Part shown: positions 1-10,516 of the stretch, in pieces
How positions within the stretch are numbered: position 1 is the stretch's first letter
Layout: every line of letters starts with the position of its first letter
Assembly: GCA_018266375.1 (NCBI GenBank)
Contig: JAFEAO010000010.1
Span: 21,935-83,280 of the forward strand
DNA: 61,346 bases
Reading direction: 5' to 3'
Origin: Bdellovibrionales bacterium
Lineage (GTDB): Bacteria; Bdellovibrionota; UBA1018; CAIMNF01
Translations under genes and position numbers: made by a program
Notes under the pieces: generated by a model
The model's database searches: none
Told to the model about the DNA's origin: nothing
What the model saw: the letters and a program-made list of their open reading frames with translations, nothing else

Positions 1-147
1 TGCAGGGACCGGAGTCGGCGTTGCTAACGTTGGCGTCGATGTGGCCTCAATTTTCATCGCGTCCTGAATGAGACTGTATTCCTGGCTACAACCAGTGATG
101 AGAACAAAACTGAAAATTGAAAGTAACCCTAGATTTGCGAATCGCAT
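1..147 (-). CDS. Lipoprotein N-terminus, cut by the window edge
   Basis: This 49-codon start of a gene runs off the left edge. It begins at an ATG preceded by a GGAGGGG ribosome site. A hydrophobic signal segment ends in the lipobox I-T-G-C at about residues 17-20, so the product should be an exported lipoprotein. After the cysteine comes a Thr/Pro-rich stretch (about residues 36-49). The same kind of Thr/Pro linker separates the lipid anchor from the catalytic domain in the esterase lipoprotein at 7822-9855, so this is probably the anchor of another surface or periplasmic protein whose functional domain lies outside the window. Function unknown. Confidence 0.75.
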   Translation of the reverse strand, partial: MRFANLGLLSIFSFVLITGCSQEYSLIQDAMKIEATSTPTLATPTPVPA

Positions 148-353
148 AACCCCTCCAAACCCTGTATATAAATTTTAAACGCTCTTAACACTATAATCAA
201 CGCTTCCTGGAGAGATTACTCGTTTTAAACAATTGCAATTGAACGTAATTTGTCAAATTCACCACGCTCGATTTGCGTCTAAAATATTAAACTTACTTCA
301 TTTAGCAAACCGGGCATTATCTGCCTACCCAAGTGTGGTAAGCTACCTATATA

Positions 354-2045
354 ATGAGCATCATCCAAGCCTCACTCGGCAAAATACCCTGTGATCTCGT
401 CCTCAAAAACGCGAGAATTTTTGACGTGTTTTCGGGCGCGTGGTTCGCGGGTGATATCGCGATTCACCAAGGCGTGATCGCCGGTACCGACCTCGGATAT
501 AAAGGACGCCGCGAAATCGACTTAAAAGGCAGAGCCGTCGTTCCGGGCTTTATCGATGCTCACGTGCATATCGAAAGCTCGTGCATGATCCCGGGATATT
601 TCGAGCAGGTGGTGCTCCCCCACGGAACGACGACTGCGATTTGCGACCCGCATGAGCTGGCCAACGTTCAGGGCCGCTCCGGAATCGAATATTTTCTGAA
701 AGCGTCTGAGACGATGAAACTCGATCTGCAAGTGATGATGAGCTCATGCGTGCCTGCGACACATCTGGAGACAAATGGTGGCGGCGCACTCGAAGCCGCG
801 GTTTTGCATGAACTCGTGCGGCATCCGCAAGCCTTGGGATTGGCCGAGATGATGAACGTGCCGGGAGTGCTTTTCGAAGATCCGGGAATTCGCCAGAAAC
901 TCGACGCTTTTAAATCGCTCGGCCGGCCGATCGATGGGCACGCGCCGCTCGTCCGCGGCAAAGATCTCTCCGCCTACGCATGCACCGGAATCACCAGCTG
1001 CCATGAGTCGTCGGAACTAGCCGAAGCGCAGGAAAAAGTCCGAAAGGGAATCGCGGTCTGGATTCGCGAAGGGTCGGTGGCAAAAGATTTACACACGCTC
1101 ATTCCCCTCCTCGATGAGTATCGCTCGGCATCGGTTGGATTTTGTACCGATGACCGCAACCCGCTCGACATCTCTCAAGAAGGACACCTCGACTTTATGA
1201 TTCGCGAGAGTTTGCGCGCTGGAGTAAAACCTGAAGTCGCTTATCGTGCGGCTTCCTGGACTGTCGCTCATCATTACGGGCTCGATAAATTGCGCGATGG
1301 CCGCAAGTATCGCATCGGCGCGATCGCTCCGGGTTATCTCGCAAATTTAGTGATACTCGACGATGTTCAAACTTGTGCGATCTCGCAAGTGTTCCGCGCT
1401 GGAGTTGCCGTGAATGAACTCGAATTCGATACAACGCTTACCGCCGACGGAAAATTCGCGAACTCGATGCGTGCATCGACACCATCGGCCGCAGACCTCA
1501 CTGGTCCAAGTGGACAAGTGCATGTGATGAAAGTCATTCCGGGAAAACTCATCACCGATCGCTACGTAACTTCGCACGATGCGCCTGAAGTCTCGCATAT
1601 CAGCGTCCTTGAGCGCTACGGTCACTGTCGCAAACCTTCGAACGCGTACGTCGCCGGTTTCGGAGATCTCAAAGGCGCGATCGCCTCGAGCGTCGGACAC
1701 GATAGTCACAATCTCATCGTCGTAGGAAAGAACTTAGAAGACATGCGGACGGCGCTCGCGCATTTGATTTCAGTCGGTGGCGGATTTTGCGTCGTCAAAA
1801 AAGGCAAAATTATCGCAGATCTGCCACTTCCACTCGGCGGCCTTATGTCGTCGATGGATTCGAAATCGATGATCGCAAAATTACGCGGACTTCGCGAAGC
1901 GAGCTACAAGATCGGATGCGAGCTCGCCGAGCCGTTTTTGCAGCTTGCGTTCCTCAGTCTTCCGGTGATTCCGTCGCTGAAACTCACCGATCAAGGACTC
2001 GTGGATGTGCAGAAGTTCGGTTTTATTGACGTACGTGCGAGCTAA
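354..2045 (+). CDS. ade: Adenine deaminase
   Basis: Converts adenine to hypoxanthine and ammonia in purine salvage, in the cytoplasm. The 563-residue length fits bacterial Ade of the amidohydrolase superfamily. Visible motifs: GFIDAHVHIESS (residues 65-76; metal-binding H70 and H72), CDPHE (97-101), the E165 region, DGHAPL (194-199), the SCHESS loop (215-220) and CTDDR (264-268), in the order expected for the family. The C-terminal Ade domain follows from about residue 390. The start lacks a clear ribosome site, but the next in-frame ATG is residue 78, beyond the first metal motif, so the first ATG must be used. It stands alone, about 0.8 kb upstream of guaB, and together they feed hypoxanthine toward GMP. 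Confidence 0.95.
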   Translation: MSIIQASLGKIPCDLVLKNARIFDVFSGAWFAGDIAIHQGVIAGTDLGYKGRREIDLKGRAVVPGFIDAHVHIESSCMIPGYFEQVVLPHGTTTAICDPHELANVQGRSGIEYFLKASETMKLDLQVMMSSCVPATHLETNGGGALEAAVLHELVRHPQALGLAEMMNVPGVLFEDPGIRQKLDAFKSLGRPIDGHAPLVRGKDLSAYACTGITSCHESSELAEAQEKVRKGIAVWIREGSVAKDLHTLIPLLDEYRSASVGFCTDDRNPLDISQEGHLDFMIRESLRAGVKPEVAYRAASWTVAHHYGLDKLRDGRKYRIGAIAPGYLANLVILDDVQTCAISQVFRAGVAVNELEFDTTLTADGKFANSMRASTPSAADLTGPSGQVHVMKVIPGKLITDRYVTSHDAPEVSHISVLERYGHCRKPSNAYVAGFGDLKGAIASSVGHDSHNLIVVGKNLEDMRTALAHLISVGGGFCVVKKGKIIADLPLPLGGLMSSMDSKSMIAKLRGLREASYKIGCELAEPFLQLAFLSLPVIPSLKLTDQGLVDVQKFGFIDVRAS

Positions 2046-2171
2046 TTCTTCAAAATTACTCAGTTTTTTACTCACTTTAGAACTACAATATATTTTTACG
2101 CATTGCGTTAATTTTTATTGAAATCCCCTTCCGGCTTGGATAGTGTCCGGCCCGTGAGAAGAGGGTTCACT

Positions 2172-2690
2172 ATGAAAGTTTTAAGGGTTTATTCCGTGAT
2201 TTCGGCCGTGGCGCTCGGGATGCTAACGAGCTGTAGTCAAGATCAATCCAAGGATCTTTGCGATCAAAACTATATTGATACTTACAACGACGTGATTGCC
2301 TCAAAGCTCGTCGTCGAAAATTTCTATAATGAAAACGGGACTAAAAACGCATCCGGGATGGAAGACGCCCGATCGGCACGCGTCGCGCTCCAAACCCTGG
2401 ACACGACCTGCGATAACTTCCTAAATCGTTATCGCGGCATGAGCTGCAAAGCGATGAGCCTCGACAACGGTGAGGCCATTCAAACAAGTAGCGCGCAAAT
2501 TGAAAGTAACTGCAACACTGCAAGAACTCTGCTTGCGAGTGACAACGGAGTTCAGACCGCCTTAGTCGATGGAAACGCGCCCGCAACCGCCCTGTACGAC
2601 AAGAACATTGCAAATGCCGAGCTGCACGAACTTCCACCCACTCAGCGCAATGTCGAAGTCGTCACCGCTGACGAGCTCGATCAAAAATAA
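2172..2690 (+). CDS. Small lipoprotein of unknown function
   Basis: A 172-residue exported lipoprotein. The start at 2172 is chosen because it follows an AGAAGAGGG ribosome site and begins directly with a signal peptide ending in lipobox L-T-S-C (about residues 18-21). The frame is open 18 codons further upstream, but that part has no signal-peptide character. The mature part is hydrophilic and mostly helical in appearance, with four cysteines (D-L-C-D, D-T-T-C, M-S-C-K, S-N-C-N) that could form two disulfides. I do not recognise a family. It lies between ade and guaB on the same strand with spacers over 100 bp on both sides, so it is probably transcribed alone. Confidence 0.75.
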   Translation: MKVLRVYSVISAVALGMLTSCSQDQSKDLCDQNYIDTYNDVIASKLVVENFYNENGTKNASGMEDARSARVALQTLDTTCDNFLNRYRGMSCKAMSLDNGEAIQTSSAQIESNCNTARTLLASDNGVQTALVDGNAPATALYDKNIANAELHELPPTQRNVEVVTADELDQK

Positions 2691-4340
<1,650 letters not shown>

Positions 4341-4387
4341 AAGCGTCCTCCTGACACTTTTGGGGTCATAACGATACCGGAATTAAT

Positions 4388-6031
4388 ATGAGCAATAAGG
4401 TACTAATTTTAGACTTCGGATCGCAATACACGCAACTGATCGCGCGCCGAGCTCGGGAGCTTGGATTTTACTCGTTCATCATTCCAGGGACTTCTGATTT
4501 CAAACGCATTCAAGAATTCGGCGCTTCGGCGATCATTCTCTCCGGCGGTCCAAACAGTGTTTACGATCAGGGCTCGCCTCGTTTGCCTAAGGAGTTTTGG
4601 GAATACGCACGCACGAAGAACATGCCGTTGCTCGGCATCTGTTACGGGCTTCAGTTGTTTGCCCACGAAATGGGAGGCAAAGTTCGTCCGGCACCGAAGC
4701 GCGAATACGGCCGCATGCGTGTGAATGTGGTCACTCCGACGATCTCTAAAAATTCCGACATGCAAAGCGCCGTGATCCATAATCCTAAAGACGCGCATGA
4801 TTTGTTCCACACCATCCCGCATTTTGAAGCGTGGATGTCTCACGGCGATGAGGCCGAGCAATTGCCGCAGGGTTTTAGCCTAATTGCAGAGAGCGCGTCC
4901 GGCGCAGTCGCCGCGATTTCTCATGGAACTCTTCCGTGGGCCGGAATTCAATTCCACCCGGAAGTCACGCATACCGAACGCGGAGCAGATATCCTTAAAA
5001 ACTTTCTTACTCGAGTCGCAAAGTTAAAACCCGACTGGAAAATGTCGGACGTTATCGAAACGCAAATCGAGTCGATCAAATCGCAAGTCCCGGCAGACGC
5101 GCATGTGATCTGCGCACTCTCGGGCGGCGTGGACTCGACTGTCGCGGCGGTACTCGTACATAAAGCCTTGGGTAACCGCCTCCATTGCGTGTTCGTCGAT
5201 CAAGGACTACTACGTTATCAAGAAGCCGATCGCGTGATGAAGATGTTTACGGAGTCGTTGCATTTGCCGGTCACAAAGGTGGATGCGAGTGAGCGCTTCT
5301 TGTCCAAACTTGCCGGCGTGACCGATCCGGAGACCAAACGTAAAATTATTGGCGCCGAGTTCATCGCTGTGTTTGACGAGTCCGCCAATACTCTCGAAAA
5401 GAAAATCGGCAAACGTCCGAGCTTTCTCGTACAAGGCACGCTCTATCCGGACGTCATCGAGAGCTCGCCCCCTCCGTCGGCGAGCGGTGGAGCATCCTCG
5501 AAGCACGCACACACGATCAAATCCCACCACAACGTGGGCGGCCTTCCCAAAGACATTAAGTTCAAACTCATCGAACCGTTCCGTGATCTCTTCAAAGACG
5601 AAGTTCGCCAGATTGGTAAACTTATGGGTGTGCCTGAGACTTTTATTGCGCGCCATCCATTCCCAGGGCCAGGCCTTGCCGTAAGATGCTTGGGCGAAAT
5701 TACCCGTGAGCGACTGGATATTTTGAAGCTTGCGGACGAAATTTACATCAATATGCTTCGCGAAGAAGGTCTCTACGATAAGATTTGGCAAGCGATGGCG
5801 ATTCTGTTGCCAGTTAAATCCGTTGGCGTTCAGGGCGATGGCCGTACTCACTCGCAAGTGCTCGCTCTTCGCGCGGTCAATTCCGCCGACGGCATGACGG
5901 CGGATTTCTATCCGTTCGACATGGGGTTCTTGAGCCGAGTCGCGACCCGTATCTGCAACGAAGTTCGCGGCGTGAACCGAGTGACTTACGACATCACTTC
6001 GAAACCGCCCGGCACCATTGAATGGGAATAG
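4388..6031 (+). CDS. guaA: GMP synthase (glutamine-hydrolysing)
   Basis: Amidates XMP to GMP using glutamine and ATP. The 547-residue protein has the class I glutamine amidotransferase domain first: GGPNSVYD (53-60), the LLGICYGLQ elbow with Cys85, and FHPE with H190/E192. Then follows the ATP pyrophosphatase domain with the PP-loop SGGVDS (245-250), and the C-terminal dimerisation domain ending in PPGTIEWE. One oddity is a short Ser/Pro/Gly-rich insertion just before the conserved IKSHHNVGGLP segment (about residue 360), where most bacterial homologues have a shorter loop. It forms an operon-like pair with guaB. Confidence 0.97.
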   Translation: MSNKVLILDFGSQYTQLIARRARELGFYSFIIPGTSDFKRIQEFGASAIILSGGPNSVYDQGSPRLPKEFWEYARTKNMPLLGICYGLQLFAHEMGGKVRPAPKREYGRMRVNVVTPTISKNSDMQSAVIHNPKDAHDLFHTIPHFEAWMSHGDEAEQLPQGFSLIAESASGAVAAISHGTLPWAGIQFHPEVTHTERGADILKNFLTRVAKLKPDWKMSDVIETQIESIKSQVPADAHVICALSGGVDSTVAAVLVHKALGNRLHCVFVDQGLLRYQEADRVMKMFTESLHLPVTKVDASERFLSKLAGVTDPETKRKIIGAEFIAVFDESANTLEKKIGKRPSFLVQGTLYPDVIESSPPPSASGGASSKHAHTIKSHHNVGGLPKDIKFKLIEPFRDLFKDEVRQIGKLMGVPETFIARHPFPGPGLAVRCLGEITRERLDILKLADEIYINMLREEGLYDKIWQAMAILLPVKSVGVQGDGRTHSQVLALRAVNSADGMTADFYPFDMGFLSRVATRICNEVRGVNRVTYDITSKPPGTIEWE

Positions 6032-6067
6032 CCGCCACTTAGTTAGTAGGCGCCGGATCCGCAATCA

Positions 6068-6655
6068 CTATAGGCTCGGTGTCTGAGCGGGTGGCGCGAC
6101 AAGCCGGTGCAATTTCAGATTATCCAAAAATAATTCGCTTCCCCAACGATCGGTTCCGCGTAAGTCGAGTTTTGATTTCTGCTCTTGCGGAATGTTGCAT
6201 TGATTAACAGGATTGAAAATACTCTGCTTATTGACCGAGAACGGCTCCTTCGAATGACAGTACGGCTCTAGGTTGAGCGCAACCACCGATGGATAATCCC
6301 GCGGCGTGATTTTGATTTCATAGAACTCCTGTACAAGCACATCGCTCGAGAGTTCATAATGTCCGGACATCACTCGTTCCCAAGCCACGTTAGTCTGACA
6401 ACTTGGATCCTTATAGATGATTACTTGCTTCGCGAGTGAACCTTGCTGAAGCGAGAGTGTCGTCTTCAGATAAAGCCTGTTCTCCGCGTGTTCAACCACG
6501 CAATCGCTTTCCCAATTTCCGTCGATCACGGCTTTTGAAACCTGAATTCGCGGCAATGCCGACGGATGCGGGTCCTGACGCTTGATCTCGTCGGGAGAAA
6601 TTTTCCCGCAGGCCTGGAACGCAAAAAGCGCAGCAAAACCAATTAAATACTTCAT
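6068..6655 (-). CDS. Lipoprotein of unknown function
   Basis: A 195-residue predicted lipoprotein. The start at 6655 puts a short basic N-terminus (M-K-Y) before a hydrophobic core and the lipobox F-Q-A-C at about residues 13-16; a GAGGGCGG ribosome site precedes it. An upstream ATG at 6667 in the same frame is possible but weakens the signal peptide. The mature part is beta-rich with several cysteines and no domain I recognise. It ends 36 bp from the guaA stop, convergent with it. A divergent promoter region shared with the CAP/SCP gene lies upstream (6656-6791). Confidence 0.7.
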   Translation of the reverse strand: MKYLIGFAALFAFQACGKISPDEIKRQDPHPSALPRIQVSKAVIDGNWESDCVVEHAENRLYLKTTLSLQQGSLAKQVIIYKDPSCQTNVAWERVMSGHYELSSDVLVQEFYEIKITPRDYPSVVALNLEPYCHSKEPFSVNKQSIFNPVNQCNIPQEQKSKLDLRGTDRWGSELFLDNLKLHRLVAPPAQTPSL

Positions 6656-6791
6656 ATCCGCCCTCATTCGACCCCCTAAAAATCGTGAATGATGACACAG
6701 AGTTATCGAATGCAACGCTAGATGTCAATTCTTTTCTTTACATCCCGCAGCATCGAGCATACGTTCACCTCCACTTGTGAGAGGGGTCTCC

Positions 6792-7820
6792 ATGGTTATT
6801 TCAAAACAGAGGTTATACCTCGCCGTATTTATTATTGCTGCTTTGGCTTTGTCCGCAGTCGCTCGCGCGCAAAACGCGACAATCACGTCACAAACCAGTC
6901 TCGCCGAAACAACGGTGATGCTGACGGCCGAAGAAGCAAACTTTCTAACACTGATTAATAATTTCCGGCGAAAGCTCAACTTACCGGAATTGAAAATCCA
7001 CGCCGGTCTTCAAGCCGCTGCCGAGAAGCACGCTCAATGGATGGTCGGACAAGACCTCATGACTCACAAGGAGTCTCTGAGCCACTACGGTCCGACGCCG
7101 ACGACGGAGTTTTCAGATCGGATCACTGCCGAGGGTTACGCCGACTATTACAGCATCGGTGAGAACATCGCCTGCGGTAACTCAACAGCGTCCGATACTT
7201 TTAGACAATGGGCATTTTCGCCGACGCACTTGAGTAACATGATGAGCCCGAAGTTCCATCACCTGGGGATTGCTCGAGCTGGAACTGGCTCCGAGGATTG
7301 TCCGTACTACTGGACCAACGACTTCGGAACAAAGACTCCCTACTTAGGAGATGGTAGCAGCCCGACCATTAGCGAGATCGCAGCGGCGATTGATTCAACG
7401 ATCGGCCCAAGCATCGACGGCGAGACCGCGATCCAACTCCTGACGATGACCGCGAATATTCCGCAGTCGGAACCGACTTCACCGATTGAGTGTCTGGTCC
7501 CATACAACAACGGCAAAAACGTCGTGGCCTTTACACCGAACGTCTCGACACTCATGCAAGTGAATCCAAGCGCGGACGGTTATTCGATGAAGCTATCCTT
7601 TACTCAAGACGGCACTCAGAACCGTTTTACGTCGTATACGATTTCGGGTGTGATGGTGATCAAGAGTCCGTTCTATCCTTTGATCACGATTTTCTCAGCG
7701 CCAAACTCACGCGTAAATGGCTTTATGGTGCAGATCGATGTTGCAAGCGGACGCGCGCAGTTTGATCCGTACGGCAAGATCGGCGCTAGTGGTATGATCA
7801 ACTGTAAGGTTAAAATGTAA
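6792..7820 (+). CDS. Secreted CAP/SCP-domain protein
   Basis: An exported 342-residue protein whose N-terminal half is a CAP (SCP/PR1, YkwD-like) domain. It has a signal peptide ending in ALSAVARAQ. The CAP core then shows the family layout: a helix with LTLINNFRRKLNLPEL, H-A-Q-W-M, the GENIACG strand, a W-x-x-S-P-T-H-L-x-N-M-M element, and a final G-I-A / Y-Y-W-T-N-D-F-G strand. The C-terminal 170 residues are an unrecognised beta-rich domain. The start at 6792 is chosen over a GTG at 6777, because GAGAGGGG sits at the right distance and the ATG begins the signal peptide. CAP proteins have varied, mostly undefined extracellular roles in bacteria. Confidence 0.85.
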   Translation: MVISKQRLYLAVFIIAALALSAVARAQNATITSQTSLAETTVMLTAEEANFLTLINNFRRKLNLPELKIHAGLQAAAEKHAQWMVGQDLMTHKESLSHYGPTPTTEFSDRITAEGYADYYSIGENIACGNSTASDTFRQWAFSPTHLSNMMSPKFHHLGIARAGTGSEDCPYYWTNDFGTKTPYLGDGSSPTISEIAAAIDSTIGPSIDGETAIQLLTMTANIPQSEPTSPIECLVPYNNGKNVVAFTPNVSTLMQVNPSADGYSMKLSFTQDGTQNRFTSYTISGVMVIKSPFYPLITIFSAPNSRVNGFMVQIDVASGRAQFDPYGKIGASGMINCKVKM

Positions 7821-7821
7821 T

Positions 7822-9855
7822 TTACGGGTTCAGGATGTTTCCGCTTACCGTCGATCCGACCGGCGCGAGAATATATAAACCGACCCAATTGCCTGCCGAT
7901 AACCCCGGCAGCATGAACGTGTTATTTTGGACCGTCGAAGCCAAGGTTAACCCGTTATTGTAATCGGTGATTCGAACCGCGCCCCGACGGGCGGCCGAGT
8001 AAGACACGTTCTTGATCGTGTTGCCGCTTACGACGAGCTGCAGTTTGGGGTTCGTCTCGACGGTGAGCGGCCGGTCTCCGGTGTAAATTGCTTCTTGCCC
8101 GGTCGTCGTTCCGTCCATGCCCGTTTCCTCGACCCAGTTATCGGTTACGTGGACCAAACCGAACCCGAAGATTTCAATCCCGTTTCCAGTACCGCCTTTT
8201 ACCGTATTGCCATAAACGTCGCCATTGGTGTTGCCACCCAGGATGATGCCCGCCTGTTGACTACCGATATTGCTGAGACCGAAGTTTGAAACTTGATTAT
8301 GATGGATAGAGCAGTTTTCACGGGCGTTAGAAAGCTGGATGCCGTCCCAACCCGTGCGCTCGACGACGTTGTTCGCGATTTCGACGTGATCGAGGCGGAT
8401 CGGAATCATGTTGTTGTGATAAGGATCGGCGTTCGGATAGGTGTGACCGATGTACATGCCTTCTCCGTTGACGTCGTGAATGTAGCTGTGGTGAATCGAG
8501 ATGTTTTTCATCACGTCGTTGGGATAAATCGTCGTCGGGTCCTCGACCTTGGGATCACGCTTGATGTAAAAACCGACGTCGCACGATGAAGCTTCGACGT
8601 AACCTACCTCTAAATCCGACGCGGTCGAAGCGAGGCAAACTCCACCGCCGTTACCCACGATCTTTATCCCTCGTGTTACGCTTGCATCGCCGTTGCCGAG
8701 TAATCGTACATATCGAGCACCATTGCGAATTCTGAAAGTATCGACCGTCACCAACCCGCCCGAATTGACGAGAGTGATCGGCTTACCTTCCGCGCCCTGA
8801 AAATTACCGAGATCAATCAAACTATAGTGGCCCGCTGGAATCTGTACCGTGTCTCCAGGTTTCCAATCATCGAGCCCTTGACCACTTGGACGATAAACTT
8901 CGTTATTGGGCGCGGTAGGCATTAGCACGTGGACGGTTGGAGTCGCGCTCGGAGTCGGCGTAGCACTTGCGGTGGTTGACCGGGTGTACTGATACATCCA
9001 CTGCCATATGTTTTGGCCGGATGAGTTTTTAAATGTTCCGTTGTAGATTTCGTCCCATCCACCGTGCCCGATACCCGCACGGACATCGATTTTTGCAAGC
9101 CCAGGCACCCGACTGTTGATTTGAGCGGCCATGTCTTGATTCTGCTCTTTATAGCTCAGATCGTTACCACCGACGATCGCCCAAGACGGAGTCAGTGTCG
9201 TGATCCACCAATCGAATTTTGTCTTGTCGACATCTTGAGTAGCGGCTGAGAGCGGAACAAGAGCGGCAAAATTCTTGCCAAAATTTTGATCGACATTCAT
9301 TTGCGAACCCCAGGTGGCCCATCCCCCTGCACTTAAGCCGGTCAGGTAAATCCGTTCGAGGTCGATCTTGTAACGGGATTTCATGTCTGCAAGAATGTAA
9401 GGAAGCCATGGTGGATTTACTCCGTAAGACGGAGCCTGCGGAGCCACCATGATGAAATCAAAGGGTGGAACGTATCCGGCTTTCAATACTTTTGGAAGAC
9501 CGTTGTTATACATGACGTTGACATCCGTGCCCGCTTCGCCTGTTCCATGAAAAAACATCACCAGCGGATAAGCACGGTTCGGATCATAAGCCGCAGGAAG
9601 ATAGATCACTGCATTGATCTGACTTGTAGGAGAATTGCTCCACTTTACTTTGCCGTTGATCAAGGTCCCGGTTGTGGATGGCGGAGTTGGTGTGGGCGTC
9701 GCCGGCTTCGGAGTGGCAGTTGGAGTTGCGGTTGAAGCAACGGTAGGCTTTGGAGTCGGATTCAATTGAATCGTCGGTTCCTGCGTCACCTGTAAATTGC
9801 AACTGCTACAAAAGAACAAAGCCGTAAGGATCATCCCTGAATATGTCGTTTTCAT
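7822..9855 (-). CDS. Esterase-beta-helix fusion lipoprotein
   Basis: A 677-residue, probably surface-exposed, two-domain lipoprotein. A signal segment with a probable lipidation cysteine (S-S-C, about residue 19) is followed by a Thr/Pro linker. Next comes an alpha/beta-hydrolase domain of the polyhydroxybutyrate-depolymerase / feruloyl-esterase type, with oxyanion segment MFFHGTGE, nucleophile elbow GLSAGG, the acidic residue in GGND and the histidine in GIGHGGWDEIY. A second Thr/Pro linker leads to a right-handed parallel beta-helix typical of carbohydrate-binding or lyase proteins, with many G-N-x-V / I-H-H-N turns. The start at 9855 is chosen because it begins the signal peptide. The combination suggests de-esterification of a polysaccharide or polyester substrate; the substrate is unknown. 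Confidence 0.8.
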   Translation of the reverse strand: MKTTYSGMILTALFFCSSCNLQVTQEPTIQLNPTPKPTVASTATPTATPKPATPTPTPPSTTGTLINGKVKWSNSPTSQINAVIYLPAAYDPNRAYPLVMFFHGTGEAGTDVNVMYNNGLPKVLKAGYVPPFDFIMVAPQAPSYGVNPPWLPYILADMKSRYKIDLERIYLTGLSAGGWATWGSQMNVDQNFGKNFAALVPLSAATQDVDKTKFDWWITTLTPSWAIVGGNDLSYKEQNQDMAAQINSRVPGLAKIDVRAGIGHGGWDEIYNGTFKNSSGQNIWQWMYQYTRSTTASATPTPSATPTVHVLMPTAPNNEVYRPSGQGLDDWKPGDTVQIPAGHYSLIDLGNFQGAEGKPITLVNSGGLVTVDTFRIRNGARYVRLLGNGDASVTRGIKIVGNGGGVCLASTASDLEVGYVEASSCDVGFYIKRDPKVEDPTTIYPNDVMKNISIHHSYIHDVNGEGMYIGHTYPNADPYHNNMIPIRLDHVEIANNVVERTGWDGIQLSNARENCSIHHNQVSNFGLSNIGSQQAGIILGGNTNGDVYGNTVKGGTGNGIEIFGFGLVHVTDNWVEETGMDGTTTGQEAIYTGDRPLTVETNPKLQLVVSGNTIKNVSYSAARRGAVRITDYNNGLTLASTVQNNTFMLPGLSAGNWVGLYILAPVGSTVSGNILNP

Positions 9856-9948
9856 ATCAATTACTATTCTATAGGTTCTGGATTCACTCCGGACGTGTGT
9901 CGAAAATGACAAAAAGCAATTTCGGCGAGTTTCTGATGACTACAGGAA

Positions 9949-10401
9949 TCAGGTATTCGCAATTAATCGAATAGCAATGCGACAAGACAGATCAGGATGA
10001 TCGGCAAGATAACGTCTCAACGAGGCCTCAAAGACGATCCATTCTTTGCGATCGAGTAGCACCCCATGAGTCAGACATTCGATTCCATCTCTTCCGGCCG
10101 AATCCGGGAAAATCGAAACAAACTGGCTACTATCGAACAACTCTTCAAACTTAGCACCGATCAACTCTTGAAATATTTTTGCATCGTGGGCGCACTCGGC
10201 GAGAATTTTCAACGTCAGTTCGAGAGAGACATGTCTCGAAGCAGACAAGATTAAACTCAAGTGTGACTGGCTGATTCCGAGAGATTTCGCGAAGGAACGT
10301 AAAGAATATCTTGTATTCCTCGAACGGCGTAACTCGTACTCCGTACGAAGAATTTCAATCACTCTTGTCTTCACTCTTTCGCGATCGACTAGAGGTTCCA
10401 T
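9949..10401 (-). CDS. Short TIGR02147-like HTH regulator
   Basis: About 150 residues. The N-terminal 65 residues closely resemble the HTH half of the regulator at 11460-12296: both have the pattern R-N/A-x-R-Y-S-L-R-S-[FY]-A-[KR]-x-[IL]-G-I-[SN]-Q-S-x-L-S-x-I-L. The C-terminal half is unlike the DUF4423 effector part of full-length members (about 270 residues), so this protein is short or truncated. The start is uncertain. The frame stays open to a TTG at 10464, which lies inside the inverted repeat at 10452-10477; the ATG at 10401 is the first standard start but its GGGAAG is very close. It is divergent from the secreted-protein gene at 10517 and probably controls it. I infer DNA binding; the ligand is unknown. 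Confidence 0.65.
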   Translation of the reverse strand: MEPLVDRERVKTRVIEILRTEYELRRSRNTRYSLRSFAKSLGISQSHLSLILSASRHVSLELTLKILAECAHDAKIFQELIGAKFEELFDSSQFVSIFPDSAGRDGIECLTHGVLLDRKEWIVFEASLRRYLADHPDLSCRIAIRLIANT

Positions 10402-10451
10402 CTTCCCACGATAAACGTCACCAGCTTCAATTTGCGATGCAGCAAAATACG

Positions 10452-10477
10452 TTTTTGAGGACAAATGTCCTCAAAAA
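10452..10477. promoter_or_regulatory. Perfect 12-bp-arm inverted repeat, probable operator
   Basis: Arms TTTTTGAGGACA (10452-10463) and TGTCCTCAAAAA (10466-10477) are perfect reverse complements separated by AA. It lies in the divergent spacer between the short HTH regulator and the secreted-protein gene at 10517, 40 bp before that start. Neither strand has a T-run after the stem, so it is not an intrinsic terminator. A dyad of this kind next to an HTH gene is most simply an operator. Confidence 0.6.
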
Positions 10478-10516
10478 TCGGTTGCCAACTCCATAGCGCT
10501 GCCATAACACCGAAGA

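Noticed and set aside
350..355. TATAAT as the -10 of the ade promoter
   Set aside because: It overlaps the only plausible start codon (354), and no -35 lies at the right distance; it would place the transcript start inside the gene.
5210..6064. Long minus-strand open frame of 284 codons
   Set aside because: It is antisense to guaA, whose motifs are complete.
10452..10477. The perfect inverted repeat as an intrinsic terminator
   Set aside because: Both sides are followed by A-runs on the reading strand rather than T-runs, and it lies between divergent starts, so an operator is more likely.
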